Source: an uncultured Lachnoclostridium sp.
GTDB lineage: Bacteria; Bacillota; Clostridia; Lachnospirales; Lachnospiraceae
Length of the DNA: 48,469 bases
NCBI GenBank assembly: GCA_947178155.1
Contig: CAMWXG010000004.1
Coordinates: forward strand, 1-48,469
Direction: 5' to 3'
How positions within the stretch are numbered: the stretch's first letter is position 1; each line of letters begins with the position of its first letter. The position numbers and the translations under genes were made by a program. The notes below the pieces were generated by a model. That model saw nothing but the letters and a program-made list of their open reading frames with translations, had not been told where the DNA came from and ran no database searches. Positions 39,674 to 48,469 of the stretch are shown piece by piece.

Positions 39674-39998
39674 AAGCAACTCCCTTTTCTTTCTTATGAT
39701 TAGGAACTGTCAACAATTAAATAATTTACTTATTTAATCAGTCTATTGACAGTCCCCTACTATAGCCAACAATTATAATATAATTTGGTTACAGCAACAT
39801 ACTTTACTAAGTTCGTCTTAAATGTAACGTATATTGCACCTAAATACATATCAATAAAAACTACACTTTATGTACTTAGATAATTATATAATATTATCGT
39901 CATAAACAGATGATTGCTTTAGCGATTTTTACCTATTAAACTAAAATATAGCGCAAAGCGGGAAGTGCAAACCGTGAGAATAAATTTTCAAACATGTA

Positions 39999-41975
39999 CT
40001 AACATATCTCTGCTCCAGCAGGCATATCTTTTTCTGGAGCTACAAGTGCAAGATTCCCATCTGCATCTTCTGCGCAAAGAAGCATCCCCTCTGACAATAC
40101 TCCAGCAAGTTTTGCAGGTTTTAAATTTACAAGTACCATTACTTTTTTGCCTACCATTTCTTCTGCAGAATAATACTGCTTTATTCCTGATACTATCTGT
40201 TTTGTTGTGCTGCCTATTTTTACCTGTGAACACAATAGCTTCTTAGACTTTTTAACTTCTTCGCAGGCTATGATTTCACCAACTTGAAACTGCAGTTTTT
40301 CAAAGTCTTCAAAAGTAATCTGCGGTTTTTCATCAATATCAATTATATTTTCTTCTTTATTGCATTCTGCAGCTTCTGCTTGTGCGGTGCTAATTTCATC
40401 TGCTTTGGCAAGTATTTCCTTAACATCAAGTCTCATAAATAAAATTTCAGGCTTATCTGTAACTTTTGTTCCTGAAACATATCCTCCAAAGCTTGTCATA
40501 TTGTCCAATGCTCTCTTTTCTGTATTAAGCTGAGCCAAAATCTTTTCTGTAGTTTCAGGCATGAACGCTTCAAGAAGACTTGCACCAATAGTTATACTTT
40601 CTATCAGATTATATAATACTGTTGATAATCTGTCCTTCTTATCCTCTTGCTTTCCAAGCACCCATGGTTCAGTTTCATCTATATATTTATTGCATCTTTT
40701 AAATATTGTAAATACTTCTGTAATTGCATCTGACACATGAAGATAAGACATCTTATCAATTACCTTTTGAGGTACACTTAATACAAGTGATTTTAATTCT
40801 TCATCAACAGGTTCAGCAATACCTTTATCTTCTGCAATTCCGTCAAGATATTTGTTTGTCATAGATATTGTTCGATTCACAAGATTACCAAGCGTATTAG
40901 CAAGCTCTGAATTCATTCTTTCAACCATAAGCTCCCATGTTATTATACCATCATTTTCAAAAGGCATTTCATGAAGTACAAAATATCTTACTGCATCAAC
41001 TCCAAACACCTCTACAAGGTCATCTGCATAAATAACATTTCCCTTTGATTTGCTCATCTTACCTTCTCCTTGAAGAAGCCACGGATGTCCGAATACCTGT
41101 TTTGGGAGTGGCAGATTAAGCGCCATAAGCATAATCGGCCAATAAATTGTGTGGAAGCGCAAAATATCTTTGCCAATTAAATGGAGATCAGCAGGCCAGA
41201 ATTTTTCAAATAAATCTGTACCACTTTCAAGTGCATTATTTCCATCTACATCAAAGCCAAGACCTGTTATATAGTTACTTAAAGCATCAATCCATACATA
41301 TACAACATGCCCTTCATCAAAGTCTACAGGGATACCCCATTTAAATGAGGTACGTGATACACACAAATCTTGAAGTCCCGGCAAAAGAAAATTGTTCATC
41401 ATTTCATTTTTACGCGATTCTGGCTGAATAAATTCGGGATGTGTATTGATGTGCTCTATAAGCCTGTCTGTATACTTGCTTAACTTAAGAAAATATGCCT
41501 CCTCTTTAGCAGGCTGACATTCACGCCCACAATCAGGACACTTTCCATCTACAAGCTGTGATGATGTGAAAAATGATTCACATGGTGTACAATACATTCC
41601 CTCATAATAACCTTTATATATGTCACCCTGCTCATACAATTTTTTGAAAATTTTCTGTACCTGCTTTTCATGGTAATCATCGGTTGTACGTATAAATTTA
41701 TCATAAGATGTATTCATTAAATCCCATATACTTTTAATTTTTCCTGACACATCATCAACAAACTGCTTTGGAGTAACCCCTGCTTCCTCTGACTTAATTT
41801 CAATCTTCTGTCCATGCTCATCAGTACCAGTCTGAAAACGTACATCATATCCCTGCTGCCTTTTAAACCTGACAATACTGTCCGCCAATACAGCTTCATA
41901 TGTGTTGCCAATATGAGGCTTTCCTGATGTATAAGCAATAGCTGTTGTTAAATAATATGTTTTCTTATCTTCCAT
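39999..41975 (-). CDS. metG: Methionyl-tRNA synthetase with C-terminal tRNA-binding domain
   Basis: 658 aa. YTSGKPHIGNTYE (HIGH-like), KMSKSKGNV, C-terminal FEKLQFQVGEIIACEEVKKSKKLLCSQVKIG. Confidence 0.96.
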   Translation of the reverse strand: MEDKKTYYLTTAIAYTSGKPHIGNTYEAVLADSIVRFKRQQGYDVRFQTGTDEHGQKIEIKSEEAGVTPKQFVDDVSGKIKSIWDLMNTSYDKFIRTTDDYHEKQVQKIFKKLYEQGDIYKGYYEGMYCTPCESFFTSSQLVDGKCPDCGRECQPAKEEAYFLKLSKYTDRLIEHINTHPEFIQPESRKNEMMNNFLLPGLQDLCVSRTSFKWGIPVDFDEGHVVYVWIDALSNYITGLGFDVDGNNALESGTDLFEKFWPADLHLIGKDILRFHTIYWPIMLMALNLPLPKQVFGHPWLLQGEGKMSKSKGNVIYADDLVEVFGVDAVRYFVLHEMPFENDGIITWELMVERMNSELANTLGNLVNRTISMTNKYLDGIAEDKGIAEPVDEELKSLVLSVPQKVIDKMSYLHVSDAITEVFTIFKRCNKYIDETEPWVLGKQEDKKDRLSTVLYNLIESITIGASLLEAFMPETTEKILAQLNTEKRALDNMTSFGGYVSGTKVTDKPEILFMRLDVKEILAKADEISTAQAEAAECNKEENIIDIDEKPQITFEDFEKLQFQVGEIIACEEVKKSKKLLCSQVKIGSTTKQIVSGIKQYYSAEEMVGKKVMVLVNLKPAKLAGVLSEGMLLCAEDADGNLALVAPEKDMPAGAEIC

Positions 41976-42003
41976 AATTATATATCCTTTCTGAATTAAA
42001 TAG

Positions 42004-42290
42004 AGAAAAAAACGCCTTTAAGAAAATATCTTAAAGGCGAAAATCCCGCGTTACCACTTTAATTTATCTGCATCTCGCGACACAGACCTCTGCAACTGCA
42101 TACACAGTCTGACGCTATAACAGGCGTACCTGTCGCAGCCTAATGATACTTATATATCATGTCGGTACGAAACTCCAAGACCATCTTCTGTAACATCATG
42201 CATACCTCTTCTCAGCATATGAGGCTCTCTGTAATGTCTGATAGTTACATACTCTTCTTTTCACAGTCTTTACCTTTATATTCTATCATA
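42004..42290 (-). promoter_or_regulatory. T-box leader of metG with terminator
   Basis: Minus: ...TTAAAGTGGTAACGCGGGATTTTCGCCTTTAAGATATTTTCTTAAAGGCGTTTTTTTC. T-box motif at 42044-42060; terminator stem 42013-42039. Confidence 0.88.
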
Positions 42291-42339
42291 TTTTAAACTT
42301 AACATGCATTTTTGTCAATAAAATTATTTCTCTAAGCTT

Positions 42340-42900
42340 TTACTGCTCCATCTGCTTACCCAAAAAGTTCGCAGCTGTTGCTGTTAGTTTTTTCTCTGTT
42401 TCACCAAAGCGGGCTTTTCCCTCTTTTGACAAAAGGACTACTGCACCTATTGCATCACCCTCACATATTATAGGGCTTATTGCTTCAAAAGTAAAATGCT
42501 CCTGTTCATTGGCAATTATTTTATAATCCTTTTCGCCGCCTGATGCAAGTACACTCTGACGCTCATCTATTACTTTCTCAAGCTCTTTGCTGACAGGCTT
42601 TTGCAAAAGTTCTTTTTTGCCCCCACCTGATGCTGCTATAACCATATCTCTGTCAGCTATAGCAACTATATGGCCTGTAGTCTGTGACAATGCTTCTGCA
42701 TAACGTCCCGCAAATTCTCCAAGGTCATTCATTATTGAATACTTCTTAAGAACTATCTGACCTTCTCTGTCTGTGTATATTTCAAGCGGGTCGCCTTCTC
42801 GTATCCTTAATGTCCTTCTTATTTCTTTAGGTATTACTACTCGACCTAAATCATCTATTCTTCTGACAATTCCCGTTGCTTTCAAGTTTCTTCCCTCCAT
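42340..42900 (-). CDS. spoVT: Stage V sporulation protein T-like AbrB/SpoVT regulator with GAF-like domain
   Basis: 186 aa. MKATGIVRRIDDLGRVVIPKEIRRTLRIREGDPLEIYTDREGQIVLKKYS-type N-terminus. Confidence 0.92.
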   Translation of the reverse strand: MEGRNLKATGIVRRIDDLGRVVIPKEIRRTLRIREGDPLEIYTDREGQIVLKKYSIMNDLGEFAGRYAEALSQTTGHIVAIADRDMVIAASGGGKKELLQKPVSKELEKVIDERQSVLASGGEKDYKIIANEQEHFTFEAISPIICEGDAIGAVVLLSKEGKARFGETEKKLTATAANFLGKQMEQ

Positions 42901-43101
42901 ATTTCTCTATTTTTTATAAATACATAACATTTTTTAATATTGCTTTTTGTGTTGTTAGTATCTGTAAATGAAGAATTATTATTCAAACTTAAAATATTGT
43001 ATTTATCAACAGAAATTGCTTATTTTGTATAAATTTGCGCTTGTACAATAAAAATAAAGAAAAATTTACCTTATTTCAAAATTTGTAAAAAAATCATCTT
43101 A

Positions 43102-44427
43102 TTAATCATCTATTTTTTTTGCCCAGAACTCAATTCCACTTTCCGTCATTCCAGAAAAAGCTATTGTCGGCTTATTTCTCTCTGAATCCCATACAACATA
43201 AAAATGACCTGTTTCATTATGTGTACCATACTTTATAGTAATCGTATTATTGGCATAATCCCATGAACCTTGTATTGAGCAATTTTCATAATACCCATCT
43301 GCCCGAAGCTTCATAGGTGTAGAACAAGTGATTCCCTGTGGAAGCATTGGTACAAGATTAATCCTCTCATAAAACCCCGCAAGCATTTCCTTTGGTATCA
43401 TCTGCTCCTGCTCTCCTGCATATGGCTCTGCCGAAAGCACAGGCCAGCCATTTTCCATCCAGTACATCTTGCGTATCTGCAGTTTAGATGGCTCTGGCAT
43501 TTTTGTAAAATTATGTTCCCTGATATGATATACCATATACCATGAACCATCTGCAGCATGTAGCACAGAGTTATGCCCTGGTCCCATATATGCCTTTCCA
43601 TCATTCCAACGATATCCGCAGTTCAAAAGCAATCCAACTGAATTATCTGAATCTGATATATCTGTTAAATCTTTTCCATTAAAATCAACAAAAGGTCCTT
43701 TTATATTCTTGCTTCTTCCAACACGTATATTATAATCAGACTTTAATGAGCCATATGATACAAATAGATAGTAATATTCTGTATCAGGATTATAAATCAT
43801 ATATGGACCTTCTATAGCAGCACTCATCCATTTTGGACGGTGTGCCACTCTTGTTCCTATTCCTCCTTCTGCAGCAAGCCCCGTTGATTTATCAAGCAGA
43901 AGCATGTAGCATCCTCCCCAGAATGAGCCGTAAAGCATATACATATCACCAGTCTTTACATCTGTAATGATATTAGCATCTATAGCATTTACAGGCATTT
44001 CCTCTGTAGTCTTAAGCACACATCCCCTTGGTATAAAAGGACCTTCTGCATTGTCAGCAACAGCAACAAAAATGCATGACTGCCGTACTCCCCACTTTGA
44101 ATTAGAACAGTAAAGTCTATACTCATCACCAACTTTTACTATATCAGGAGCCCATATGTCAGTGCTGCCAGTCCATTCACTGGCCTCTTTGGGAGGAGCT
44201 GCTACAACTTTTCCAACCTGTTTCCAATTGACCAAATCTTTAGAGCTGTAACACCCTGCCCTTGTACAATATATGTAATAGCAGCCTGTTTCTGCATCAT
44301 AATATGCAGCAGGATCATGTATAAACCAAAGTCCCGTGTCCATATCAGGCTGCTCAATCCCTTTTTTCAGCTTTGACTTTAATACCTCTTCCGGCGGTTT
44401 ATCCGGATATACCAGTTTTGTAACCAT
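43102..44427 (-). CDS. Glycoside hydrolase family 43-like (arabinan endo-1,5-alpha-L-arabinosidase-like)
   Basis: Start ATG 44427 after GAGG. FIHDPAAYYDAETGCYYIYCT, WAPDIVKVGDEYRLYCS, IEGPYMIYNPDTEYYYLFVSYG, GHNSVLHAADGSWYMVYH. Confidence 0.88.
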   Translation of the reverse strand: MVTKLVYPDKPPEEVLKSKLKKGIEQPDMDTGLWFIHDPAAYYDAETGCYYIYCTRAGCYSSKDLVNWKQVGKVVAAPPKEASEWTGSTDIWAPDIVKVGDEYRLYCSNSKWGVRQSCIFVAVADNAEGPFIPRGCVLKTTEEMPVNAIDANIITDVKTGDMYMLYGSFWGGCYMLLLDKSTGLAAEGGIGTRVAHRPKWMSAAIEGPYMIYNPDTEYYYLFVSYGSLKSDYNIRVGRSKNIKGPFVDFNGKDLTDISDSDNSVGLLLNCGYRWNDGKAYMGPGHNSVLHAADGSWYMVYHIREHNFTKMPEPSKLQIRKMYWMENGWPVLSAEPYAGEQEQMIPKEMLAGFYERINLVPMLPQGITCSTPMKLRADGYYENCSIQGSWDYANNTITIKYGTHNETGHFYVVWDSERNKPTIAFSGMTESGIEFWAKKIDD

Positions 44428-44526
44428 AATATACCTCATTCTTTGTTTTCTTTTAAATTTGTATTTAAATTTTTGATATATAATAACACTATATGGCTGC
44501 AATGTCAAAACTTTTATAAATTACTG

Positions 44527-46554
44527 CTATTTACTGCCTACTACTTTATAGTAAGTCCTTGATGTTAATATAAATACTATTACATATATTGCTATAAATA
44601 TAAGTATTGATGCTACTGTGCATTTAATATACAAATTTGTATTAGTCATATTAAGCATTAACAACATTCTTCTAATCATTGGAAATGCTACTGCAACATG
44701 TATTGAAGCTGCTATTATTGGTAATAAAAATACTGTTCTTATCTGTGAACGTATACTAACTTTAATTTCCTGCTTGCTCATACCCACCTTTTCCATTATC
44801 TCAAATCTATGCTTATCTTCATATCCTTCTGATATCTGTTTATAAAAAATTATAAGAACTGTTATCATAAGAAACATTGAACCTAAAAACACTCCCAGAA
44901 AAAATAAACCTCCATATATTCCATAAAAATCCTGTCTTTCATTTTCCCTATAAAAACCTATAATTCTTTTATAACCAGAACCCTCTTGCTTACTATAGTT
45001 TTTTACAGCGTTATCAACTACTTGCCCACAGGCTTTTTTCTGCTCGCGTGTTCCATCTATATCAATACTCAAATCATAGCAAATCTGCGCACCATTACCA
45101 CCTGCAAGTCTGTTCTGCTCTTCATATATACTTTTAAATTCGGTCATGCTGTCTACAATAATGTAATACCAACCTTTTAACATATTTACCATCATACTAT
45201 CATAATCATCCGGAAATGGCATCTTATCCTTTACAATATATTCTTTACCACAAAGTGTAAATTTCTCATATTCATAATCAGGCTCTCCACAAATCACAAT
45301 TTCGCCTTCTGAAATTCCCGGAATATCCATATTAAGTGACTTTTTAGCATAATCCCTTGTTATGATATCCACAGAATAAATATCCATATAATTAATTATT
45401 GCATTAGGATTTACACCTTTAATTTCATCACCTGTTGAAAATACATCCCCCTCAAGTATGCCTTGTAAGGAAAGCTTTAATTTACTGTTTTTATCCGTAA
45501 TTTCTCTTTTGCTGTCTTTTATTGCATTTTCTACAGTCTCATCCAACATACTGCTATCTGTAATTTCGGTTGAATAAGCAGATATATTTATTTCAGATTC
45601 AAATCTTGTTTTTAATATATCATCTTCACCTATAAACATACTAACTGTAGTTGATACCATTACAAGTACCATAGTTGAAAGTATACATATATTTGAAAGT
45701 CCCACTGAATTCTGTTTCATACGATACAGCATTCCTGATACTGCCACAAAATGATTTTTCTTATAATAATAATTTTTATTGTTTCTAAGAAGTTTTAAAA
45801 ATGCTATGCTTCCTGCCATAAATAGAAAGTATGTTCCTAAAATTACAAGCACTACTGCAACAAAGAAAAGGCTAAGAGCACTAATAGGATTTTCAGTTGT
45901 AATTGCTATAAAATACCCAACTGCAATACATATTAAACCAAGTATAGTCATAATAATCTTAGTCTTTGGTTCTTTCTCTCCTGTATTGCTTCCTGATAAA
46001 AGTTCAACAGGCTTTGACAAACGGACTTGCATTATATTATAAATCATAGTTACAGAATATATTATAGCAAATATTACTACTGTCTTATATACTGCATGAC
46101 CTGATATCATAAATTTTATACTTGAATCAAATGCTAATATTTTATATAAAAGCATCATAAAAAACTTATTAAACACTATTCCTGCACTAAGTCCGCCTGC
46201 AATCGCAAGAACTGCAATTACTACCGTTTCAACAAAAAGCTCACCTGCAATATGTTTCTTTTCCATACCAAGAATATTGTATATTCCTATATCTCTCTTC
46301 CTGCGTTTCATTATAAAACTATTTGTATAAAATATGAAAATAAAACTAAATATAATAATAACATTATTGCCAAATCCAAAAATCATTTTTACATCATTTC
46401 CACCAGACATATGCGACAAACCATCATTGTAAAATATAGCCATCATATTGTAAAAAAGCATAACTGTTATTGCACCTGAAAGAATAAATGGTACATAAAA
46501 CTGCTTTCCATTCTTTATATTTGTAGACATAAGTTTAATATATAATTTATTCAT
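44527..46554 (-). CDS. ABC transporter permease, BceB-like (FtsX-type)
   Basis: About 675 aa. Multiple TMs, large extracytoplasmic domain, KRRKRDIGIYNILGMEKKHI. Overlaps the ATPase gene by a few nt. Confidence 0.88.
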   Translation of the reverse strand: MNKLYIKLMSTNIKNGKQFYVPFILSGAITVMLFYNMMAIFYNDGLSHMSGGNDVKMIFGFGNNVIIIFSFIFIFYTNSFIMKRRKRDIGIYNILGMEKKHIAGELFVETVVIAVLAIAGGLSAGIVFNKFFMMLLYKILAFDSSIKFMISGHAVYKTVVIFAIIYSVTMIYNIMQVRLSKPVELLSGSNTGEKEPKTKIIMTILGLICIAVGYFIAITTENPISALSLFFVAVVLVILGTYFLFMAGSIAFLKLLRNNKNYYYKKNHFVAVSGMLYRMKQNSVGLSNICILSTMVLVMVSTTVSMFIGEDDILKTRFESEINISAYSTEITDSSMLDETVENAIKDSKREITDKNSKLKLSLQGILEGDVFSTGDEIKGVNPNAIINYMDIYSVDIITRDYAKKSLNMDIPGISEGEIVICGEPDYEYEKFTLCGKEYIVKDKMPFPDDYDSMMVNMLKGWYYIIVDSMTEFKSIYEEQNRLAGGNGAQICYDLSIDIDGTREQKKACGQVVDNAVKNYSKQEGSGYKRIIGFYRENERQDFYGIYGGLFFLGVFLGSMFLMITVLIIFYKQISEGYEDKHRFEIMEKVGMSKQEIKVSIRSQIRTVFLLPIIAASIHVAVAFPMIRRMLLMLNMTNTNLYIKCTVASILIFIAIYVIVFILTSRTYYKVVGSK

Positions 46555-47314
46555 TATTTTCACCACCTGCCTGTAACATCGCTAATGTATCTGATATTTT
46601 TGTATACATTTCATCTTTACCTGCATCTCCACTGTAAATCTGATGAAATACCTCACCGTCCTTTATAAAAAGAACCCTTTTAGCATTGCTTGCCGCCTTA
46701 ATACTGTGCGTTACCATAAGAATTGTCTGACCGTCATCATTAATGCTTCCAAAAAGTCTAAGCAGACTGTCAGCCGCTTTAGAATCAAGTGCGCCTGTTG
46801 GTTCATCAGCAAGTATCAGCTTCGGTCCTGTTATAAGTGCCCTTGCCACCGCCGCACGCTGCTTCTGCCCTCCTGAGACCTCATATGGATATTTATTTAA
46901 AATCTCCGAAATCCCAAGCTTTGCAACTATCGGCTTAAGTCTTTGTTCCATTTTATTATGTGGCAGATTTTGAAGTACAAGTGGTAGAAAAATATTATCC
47001 TTAAGTGAAAAATTATCAAGGAGATTAAAATCCTGAAATACAAAACCTAAGTTTTCTCTTCTAAACACCGATATTTCTTTATCATTTATACCTACTATAT
47101 CCTTTCCCTGTAAAAGTACAGAGCCACTTGTAGGCTTATCAAGTGCTGCAAGAATATTAAGAAGTGTAGTCTTGCCAGAACCAGACTCACCCATTATAGC
47201 CACATACTCACCTTCTTCAACATTGAAATTAATATTTACGAGAGCCTGCACCTGATTGCTTCCAAACCTTGTTGTATATATCTTTTTAAGATTATTAACT
47301 TGTAAAATAGACAT
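46547..47314 (-). CDS. ABC transporter ATP-binding protein, BceA-like
   Basis: Start ATG 47314. GESGSGKTTLLNILAALDKPTSGSV, VSGGQKQRAAVARALITGPKLILADEPTGALDSKA. Confidence 0.92.
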   Translation of the reverse strand: MSILQVNNLKKIYTTRFGSNQVQALVNINFNVEEGEYVAIMGESGSGKTTLLNILAALDKPTSGSVLLQGKDIVGINDKEISVFRRENLGFVFQDFNLLDNFSLKDNIFLPLVLQNLPHNKMEQRLKPIVAKLGISEILNKYPYEVSGGQKQRAAVARALITGPKLILADEPTGALDSKAADSLLRLFGSINDDGQTILMVTHSIKAASNAKRVLFIKDGEVFHQIYSGDAGKDEMYTKISDTLAMLQAGGENNE

Positions 47315-47403
47315 TTTAAATTTACCTCCATCTTTAAGTTGTGTCTTTATTATCTGCAAAATAAATTTCACAGTAATATATTGACCATTTAAAGAATAAC
47401 AAA

Positions 47404-47447
47404 ATAACGAAATATAAGCCATAGATTTAGCTTACATTTCGTTATTT
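47404..47447 (-). terminator. Stem-loop (terminator/attenuator) between kinase and ABC genes
   Basis: AATAACGAAATGTAAGC/GCTTATATTTCGTTATT on the minus strand (17 bp with one GU), followed by TTGTTATTC. Confidence 0.6.
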
Positions 47448-47519
47448 AATCTTACAGTTTTGTAAGTTTGGGAATTAAATATGGTTCATAACTTTATTTT
47501 AATCCTAAAACATTATATA

Positions 47520-48469
47520 TTAATCTACTTTTTGAACAAATATTATCTTCACCTTTGTCCCTTTACCCTGCTCAGATTCAATTTTCAAATTATGTGACAA
47601 TTTCTTTAATATTCTACTGCTAAGATAAAGCCCAATACCTGTTGAAAGTTTATCATCATGTCCATTATATCCTGTATATCCTTTTTCGCAAATACGCGGA
47701 AGATCTGCGCTATTTATTCCTATACCTGTATCCTCTATTACCAGAACCTGCTTATTCAGTTCACCATTATCAATAGATGACAAATCACTATCTGCATAAT
47801 TTTCAGAATATATTGAAATTCCTCCTGTTCGTGTATATTTTATAGCATTGGACAAAATCTGCTCAATCGCAAATTGAAGCCATTTTTCATCCGAAATTAC
47901 AATCATGCTGAATTTATCAAAATTAAGTTTAAGCTTCTTTCCTATAAATAGACGCGCATATTTATGTACAACATCTTTAACAATTTTATGTACATCAACT
48001 TTCTTTATTACAAAATCAGTATCTTCTGAATTAAATCTCATATATGAAAGTGCCATTTCAACATACTGTTCTATGCTAAATAATTGCGCATATTCATCTG
48101 ACATATCAATATCACCACTCTTTTCTTGAAGCAAAAGCTTCATTGCAGCAATCGGAGTTTTAATCTGATGTACCCAAGTTGCATAGTATTCTTCCATATC
48201 TTTGTATTTATTATATTTCTCATCTTTAACACTATTATAAATCGATAAAAGTCTCCTAATCATTAATTGATACTCTTCCTCAACACTGTCAAGAGGATAT
48301 GGCATATCTTCCGCTGATATATTAATATTATTATATACATATTTTAAATTCTTACACTTTACATAATATTTGTAATAATCATAAATTACTGCAGATATAA
48401 TTATAAAAAGTTCTACATAAATTCCATACAAAATCTCAAAAGTCGGAACATTATTTAATTTTAAAATAG
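47520..48469 (-). CDS. Sensor histidine kinase, BceS-like, N-terminus cut by window edge
   Basis: ATWVHQIKTPIAAMKLLLQ H-box, NAIKYTRTGG N-box, EDTGIGI, GIGLYLSSRI. The frame stays open from the track's alternative TTG start to the window edge. Confidence 0.9.
   Translation of the reverse strand, partial: ILKLNNVPTFEILYGIYVELFIIISAVIYDYYKYYVKCKNLKYVYNNINISAEDMPYPLDSVEEEYQLMIRRLLSIYNSVKDEKYNKYKDMEEYYATWVHQIKTPIAAMKLLLQEKSGDIDMSDEYAQLFSIEQYVEMALSYMRFNSEDTDFVIKKVDVHKIVKDVVHKYARLFIGKKLKLNFDKFSMIVISDEKWLQFAIEQILSNAIKYTRTGGISIYSENYADSDLSSIDNGELNKQVLVIEDTGIGINSADLPRICEKGYTGYNGHDDKLSTGIGLYLSSRILKKLSHNLKIESEQGKGTKVKIIFVQKVD

Overview
The window is a low-GC Firmicutes chromosome segment, most likely Lachnospiraceae/Clostridia judging by protein style and gene neighbourhoods (inference). 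Most genes lie on the minus strand. Recognisable content: two related secreted proteins (one cut by the left edge); a four-gene minus-strand block encoding a giant 1210-aa solenoid-like protein, an Hsp70/actin-like protein, a TPR protein and an APH-like kinase; two SDRs; an S41 peptidase; a CdaR/PucR-type regulator; an MsmX/UgpC-type ABC ATPase; two YitT-family proteins; a TagA/WecG-like protein next to a LytR_C-domain protein; a large cyclic-nucleotide-binding-domain protein; tadA with SRP RNA; Mrp ATPase; MYG1-like protein; NADP-isocitrate dehydrogenase; a Big2-domain protein; a hotdog/thiolase/AMP-ligase locus; bioY; an S1-domain protein; ispF; tRNA-Met(CAT) and tRNA-Val(TAC); a VanZ-like protein; metG with an upstream T-box; spoVT; a GH43 enzyme; and a Bce-like ABC transporter with a histidine kinase cut by the right edge. 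The items most worth follow-up are the 4361-11203 operon, a ~230-nt structured ncRNA candidate at 4078-4307, a degenerate TagA-like protein, and the thiolase/ligase/hotdog locus, whose thiolase seems to lack the second catalytic Cys. I saw no CRISPR array, rRNA, transposase or prophage genes. All family names come from reading protein sequences, not from database searches.
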